A DNA stretch of 13,931 nt from Arthrobacter sp. Its GTDB lineage: Bacteria > Actinomycetota > Actinomycetes > Actinomycetales > Micrococcaceae. Where the stretch lies: the NCBI GenBank assembly GCA_030147325.1, contig JASLAA010000312.1, forward strand, positions 1 to 13,931, in the 5' to 3' direction. Positions 13,866 through 13,931 of this stretch are shown piece by piece. Below the pieces are notes generated by a model. The model was not told where the DNA came from. It did no database searches and worked only from the letters and a program-made list of their open reading frames with translations. Numbering within the stretch: position 1 is the stretch's first letter; each line of letters opens with the position of its first letter. The position numbers and the translations under genes were made by a program.

Positions 13866-13931
13866 ATGGCCGACGAACTATGGGTCACCTTCGACGTTCT
13901 CTGGGGCCGGCTCACCCACCTCGACCGCCAG
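13866..13931 (+). CDS. Possible start of an unknown protein, cut by window edge
   Basis: From the ATG at 13866 the frame stays open to the last base (22 codons, beginning MADELWVTFDVLWGRLTHL). I recognise no family. The nearest purine-rich ribosome site, AGGAG at 13847-13851, is 14 bases upstream, which is long, and an in-frame stop lies at 13833-13835. It could be a real gene or chance. Confidence 0.3.
   Translation, partial: MADELWVTFDVLWGRLTHLDRQ

Noticed and set aside
13649..13915. Minus-strand 88-codon frame over the tRNA (contains GGGLEPPPSIRGLAPQASASAIPPPAR)
   Set aside because: This is the familiar false protein made by translating the antisense of a tRNA gene with its terminator.

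Overview
This 13.9 kb window is high-GC, densely packed bacterial DNA of actinobacterial type. The strong G/C third-position bias, GTG starts, promoters whose -10 hexamer lies directly before the start codon (leaderless mRNAs), divergent glgC/glgA, and a FadA2-FabG4-HtdX-like lipid operon all fit Actinobacteria. Protein flavour suggests an Arthrobacter-like member of the Micrococcaceae, but genus cannot be fixed from sequence alone. No CRISPR array, insertion sequence, prophage or toxin-antitoxin locus is visible. It reads as ordinary chromosome with several well-formed regulatory elements.

Left to right. (1) 1-530, minus: N-terminal 176 residues of an M1 aminopeptidase N, cut by the window edge. 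(2) 643-3266: glycogen/maltose-1-phosphate module. glgC (minus) and a GT4 glgA/glgM (plus) diverge from a 133-bp region with a small palindrome framed by direct repeats, and each gene ends at a strong hairpin. (3) 3363-9938: two divergent lipid operons around one 31-bp near-palindromic operator. To the left are a TetR regulator and a large acyl-CoA dehydrogenase/oxidase (stop/start overlap). To the right are a thiolase, a two-domain 3-ketoacyl reductase of FabG4 type and a double-hotdog MaoC dehydratase, all with overlapping stop/start codons. Together these can run a complete fatty acyl-CoA cycle through an (R)-3-hydroxyacyl intermediate. (4) 10094-11074: a secreted trypsin-like serine protease with an ambiguous start. 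(5) 11187-13171: kynureninase from a leaderless promoter, coupled through TAGTG to a membrane M50-type metalloprotease. (6) 13185-13469, minus: a small acidic protein of unknown function, convergent with the protease gene; one hairpin carries both stop codons. (7) 13699-13822: tRNA-Leu(GAG) with its own promoter, a structured leader and a strong terminator. The last 66 bases may open another reading frame.

Functionally, the glg pair makes ADP-glucose and uses it for alpha-glucan or maltose-1-phosphate. The TetR-controlled set oxidises (or in reverse builds) acyl-CoAs. Kynureninase makes anthranilate from tryptophan-derived kynurenine. The most interesting points are the shared TetR operator with nested symmetric -10 elements and an apparently leaderless regulator mRNA, the internal duplication in the FabG4-like reductase, the kynureninase/M50 coupling, and the leader structure in front of tRNA-Leu.
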